A DNA stretch of 64,000 nt from Candidatus Melainabacteria bacterium (lineage in GTDB: Bacteria; Cyanobacteriota; Vampirovibrionia; Obscuribacterales; Obscuribacteraceae). This document shows, in pieces, positions 62,275 to 64,000 of the stretch. The stretch lies in NCBI GenBank assembly GCA_003153555.1, contig PLZS01000082.1, positions 83,816 to 147,815 on the forward strand, given 5' to 3'. The notes beneath the pieces were generated by a model. The model made no database searches and was not told where the DNA came from. It was given only the letters and a program-made list of their open reading frames with translations. How positions within the stretch are numbered: position 1 is the first letter of the stretch; the number at the start of each line of letters is the position of its first letter. The position numbers and the translations under genes are program-made.

Positions 62275-64000
62275 ATGACGAGCCCATACGCCAACAATGA
62301 GATTTCACAAGCCGGCGACCCAGCTCTAGCAGCAGGTCAAGGTACTCAAAATGTCAATTTGAATAACAATCTCTATTCTGCCTCCTATCCCGGTGCACCC
62401 GGGCGAAGTGCCGACACAGGCACGATGGCTAATGGCAGTTCGGACATAGCTACGAGAGGCCTGTCCATGCTCCAGCAAGGGGATCAGTACGGCGGAATCA
62501 TGGCTCTGCTTGACGCAGCGAAACAGTCACCGCAATCAGTTGAAAATCCGCAATTCTTGCAACAACTGCAAATAGTTGAAAGCCAACCCGCAGGCACAGG
62601 CGCTCCGACTGACACGTCGGCCCTGAGCACTAGTCAACAATATGCAGCTGGACAGCCTGGTGACACATCCGCACTGAGTCAACAAACTACAACTGGGCAG
62701 CCTGGTGACGCAAATGCCATCGCTGGACAAGCCTTATCGACTGCTTCAAGTGACCCAGTGTCAGGCATTCTCGGGCTGATGGAAGCTTCTACGATGAACC
62801 CTAATCTATTACAGGATCAAAATTTCCTCACAACCATGCGGGAAGTGCTGCCTCAAGGTCCTGGTATGAACGGCGCTCAACAGCCTTTGACTGACGCTAA
62901 CGGCAATCCAATCGCTCAACCTGGCGCTCAACAACAGCCTTTAACTGACGCTAACGGTAATCCAATCGCTCAGCCCGGCTCTCAACAACAGCCTTTAACT
63001 GACGCTAACGGTAATCCAATCGCTCAGCCTGGCACTCAACAACAGCCTTTGACTGATGCTAACGGCAATCCTATCGCTCAGCCTGGCACTCAACAAGTTA
63101 TGACCGGAGCTAACGGAAATCCAATCGCTCAACCAGGCGCTCAACAACAGCCTTTGACTGATGCTAACGGTAATCCAATCGCTCAACCAGGCGCTCAGCA
63201 ACAGCCTTTGACTGACGCTAACGGCAATCCAATCGCTCAACCAGGCGCTCAACAACAGCCTTTGACTGACGCTAACGGTAATCCAATCGCTCAGCCCGGC
63301 TCTCAACAACAGCCTTTAACTGACGCTAACGGTAATCCAATCGCTCAGCCTGGCGCCAATGTTCCACAACAGTTTGCACAACCTCAGTACTCACAACAAA
63401 TGGGTGTTCCGCCAGGTGCACCGTTAACTGACACTACAAACAATCCTGCTTCTGCGGACCCGCAGATCCAACAAGCAATCCTAAAAGCATTCCAACTGAT
63501 TCAATCAGGAGACCAATTTGACGGCGCACGGCTTCTTATGATGATTGCAAAGGCTGATCCAGCAATCCTCCAAGACAAGGTCTTTATCCAAAATTTGCAA
63601 ATTACAGAGCAAGCCGCTATCGCACTCAAGGCTCAATCTGATGCAGCTATGCAAGGATCGGGGGCACCGCAACAACAACTCGATGCGCAAGGAAATCCCA
63701 TCGCGCCGCAGACTGACGCCCAAGGAAATCCGATCGCTCAGCCTAATGCACAAGGATTGATCGCTCAACCTGGGGCTCAAGGGTCAATCGCACAACCTGG
63801 CGCTCAACCTGCTTTGACCGATGCTAACGGAAATCCAATTGCTCAGCCTGGTACTCAACAAGTTATGACCGGAGCTAACGGCAATCCAATCGCTCAGCCT
63901 GGCACTCAACAAGTTATGACTGATGCTAACGGCAATCCAATTGCTCAGCCTGGCACTCAACAAGTTATGACCGGAGCTAACGGAAATCCAATTGCTCAGC
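62275..64000 (+). CDS. Large Q/P/G/N-rich tandem-repeat protein, 3' end outside the window
   Basis: The frame opens at ATG 62275 (GAGG about 9 bp upstream) and is still open at the right edge, giving at least 575 residues. The first ~200 residues include two short helical units (RGLSMLQQGDQYGGIMALLD and a weaker SGILGLMEASTMNPNLL). A repeat block at about 62875-63360 has nine units of consensus QPLTDANGNPIAQPGAQQ (54 bp, one 51-bp variant). A helical unit like the first follows (63460-63610), then a second block of at least four 51-bp units with TQQVMTGANGNPIAQ. No signal peptide or enzyme motif is seen. It is probably a disordered scaffold or surface protein. Confidence 0.8.
   Translation, partial: MTSPYANNEISQAGDPALAAGQGTQNVNLNNNLYSASYPGAPGRSADTGTMANGSSDIATRGLSMLQQGDQYGGIMALLDAAKQSPQSVENPQFLQQLQIVESQPAGTGAPTDTSALSTSQQYAAGQPGDTSALSQQTTTGQPGDANAIAGQALSTASSDPVSGILGLMEASTMNPNLLQDQNFLTTMREVLPQGPGMNGAQQPLTDANGNPIAQPGAQQQPLTDANGNPIAQPGSQQQPLTDANGNPIAQPGTQQQPLTDANGNPIAQPGTQQVMTGANGNPIAQPGAQQQPLTDANGNPIAQPGAQQQPLTDANGNPIAQPGAQQQPLTDANGNPIAQPGSQQQPLTDANGNPIAQPGANVPQQFAQPQYSQQMGVPPGAPLTDTTNNPASADPQIQQAILKAFQLIQSGDQFDGARLLMMIAKADPAILQDKVFIQNLQITEQAAIALKAQSDAAMQGSGAPQQQLDAQGNPIAPQTDAQGNPIAQPNAQGLIAQPGAQGSIAQPGAQPALTDANGNPIAQPGTQQVMTGANGNPIAQPGTQQVMTDANGNPIAQPGTQQVMTGANGNPIAQ
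62875..63360 (+). repeat. Tandem repeat array of nine 51/54-bp units
   Basis: Nine in-frame copies begin GCTAACGG-AATCC at 62896, 62950, 63004, 63058, 63109, 63163, 63217, 63271 and 63325. Spacing is 54 bp except one step of 51 bp. Differences between copies are mostly silent or swap Ala, Ser and Thr. Confidence 0.9.
63810..64000 (+). repeat. Second tandem repeat array, continuing past the window
   Basis: At least four in-frame copies start at 63823, 63874, 63925 and 63976, all 51 bp apart, with the VMTGANGN/VMTDANGN alternation. This array is the 51-bp subtype, whereas the first array is mainly the 54-bp subtype. Confidence 0.85.

Noticed and set aside
62875..64000. Regular spaced repeats that could suggest a CRISPR array
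   Set aside because: Units are 51/54 bp, contiguous, in frame, and encode one protein repeat without spacers. No cas gene is present.

Overview
The window looks like a chromosomal segment of a Gram-negative-type bacterium with about 48-50% GC. It has many eukaryotic-like signalling and repeat proteins (Ser/Thr kinases, leucine-rich repeats, Sel1 repeats, a VIT/vWA protein), many large proteins of unknown function, and no phage, plasmid or insertion-sequence genes. This mix fits non-photosynthetic relatives of cyanobacteria of the Obscuribacter/Melainabacteria type. That placement is an inference from style and gene content: no rRNA or tRNA is present to anchor it, and Planctomycetota or Acidobacteriota cannot be excluded.

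Layout. 1-5 kb: a vWA protein cut by the left edge, a Gly/His-rich exported protein, a GNAT acetyltransferase and a cysteine-hydrolase (CHAP/NlpC-like) protein. 5-13 kb: a membrane VIT/vWA protein, a slipin, a protein that looks like an inactivated trypsin fold carrying a PATAN insert, an SGNH-like membrane protein and a Sel1-repeat protein. 13.6-19 kb: an NCS1 permease, an exported protein behind a promoter with a perfect 18-bp palindrome, an RRE-like/glycosyltransferase protein and an atypical kinase. 19-27 kb: two very large leftward loci sharing an almost identical N-terminal module but with different C-terminal enzymes (zincin plus LRR; transglutaminase-like plus a separate LRR gene). A third, more distant relative with HEHGH and HEAT-like repeats lies at 40.8-43.9 kb.

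27-40 kb holds more housekeeping and regulatory genes: a beta-CASP nuclease, an M48 peptidase, a degenerate GGDEF protein, a sugar isomerase/TlpA/kinase operon, a YHS-type zinc protein, a NarL-type two-component pair and MutL. 44-52 kb: an exported glycine-zipper protein, an 830-bp non-coding gap, a small codon-optimised membrane protein, a SLOG-family protein coupled to an M20 amidohydrolase, a YqeY protein and a divergent OmpR/PAS-kinase pair. 51.6-55.8 kb is a tandem accessory cluster in which three genes follow copies of one 20-bp upstream element, ending in an alpha/beta hydrolase. 55.9-58.1 kb: a tandem pair of unknown paralogues with GC-rich codon use. 58.6-62 kb: a metabolic group (opine-dehydrogenase-like, KARI-like, PanC) that may work on pantoate. 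The right end is a long Q/P/G/N-rich protein with 51/54-bp tandem repeats that runs out of the window.

The best candidates for an undescribed system are the modular large-protein family (19.1-26.8 kb and 40.8-43.9 kb), which has a constant N-terminal module, swapped enzymatic C-termini and repeat domains, and the RRE/glycosyltransferase plus kinase pair at 16.2-19.1 kb. A dispersed intergenic palindrome (arms RRYACC/GGTGYC around a spacer close to ANATWC) recurs across the window.
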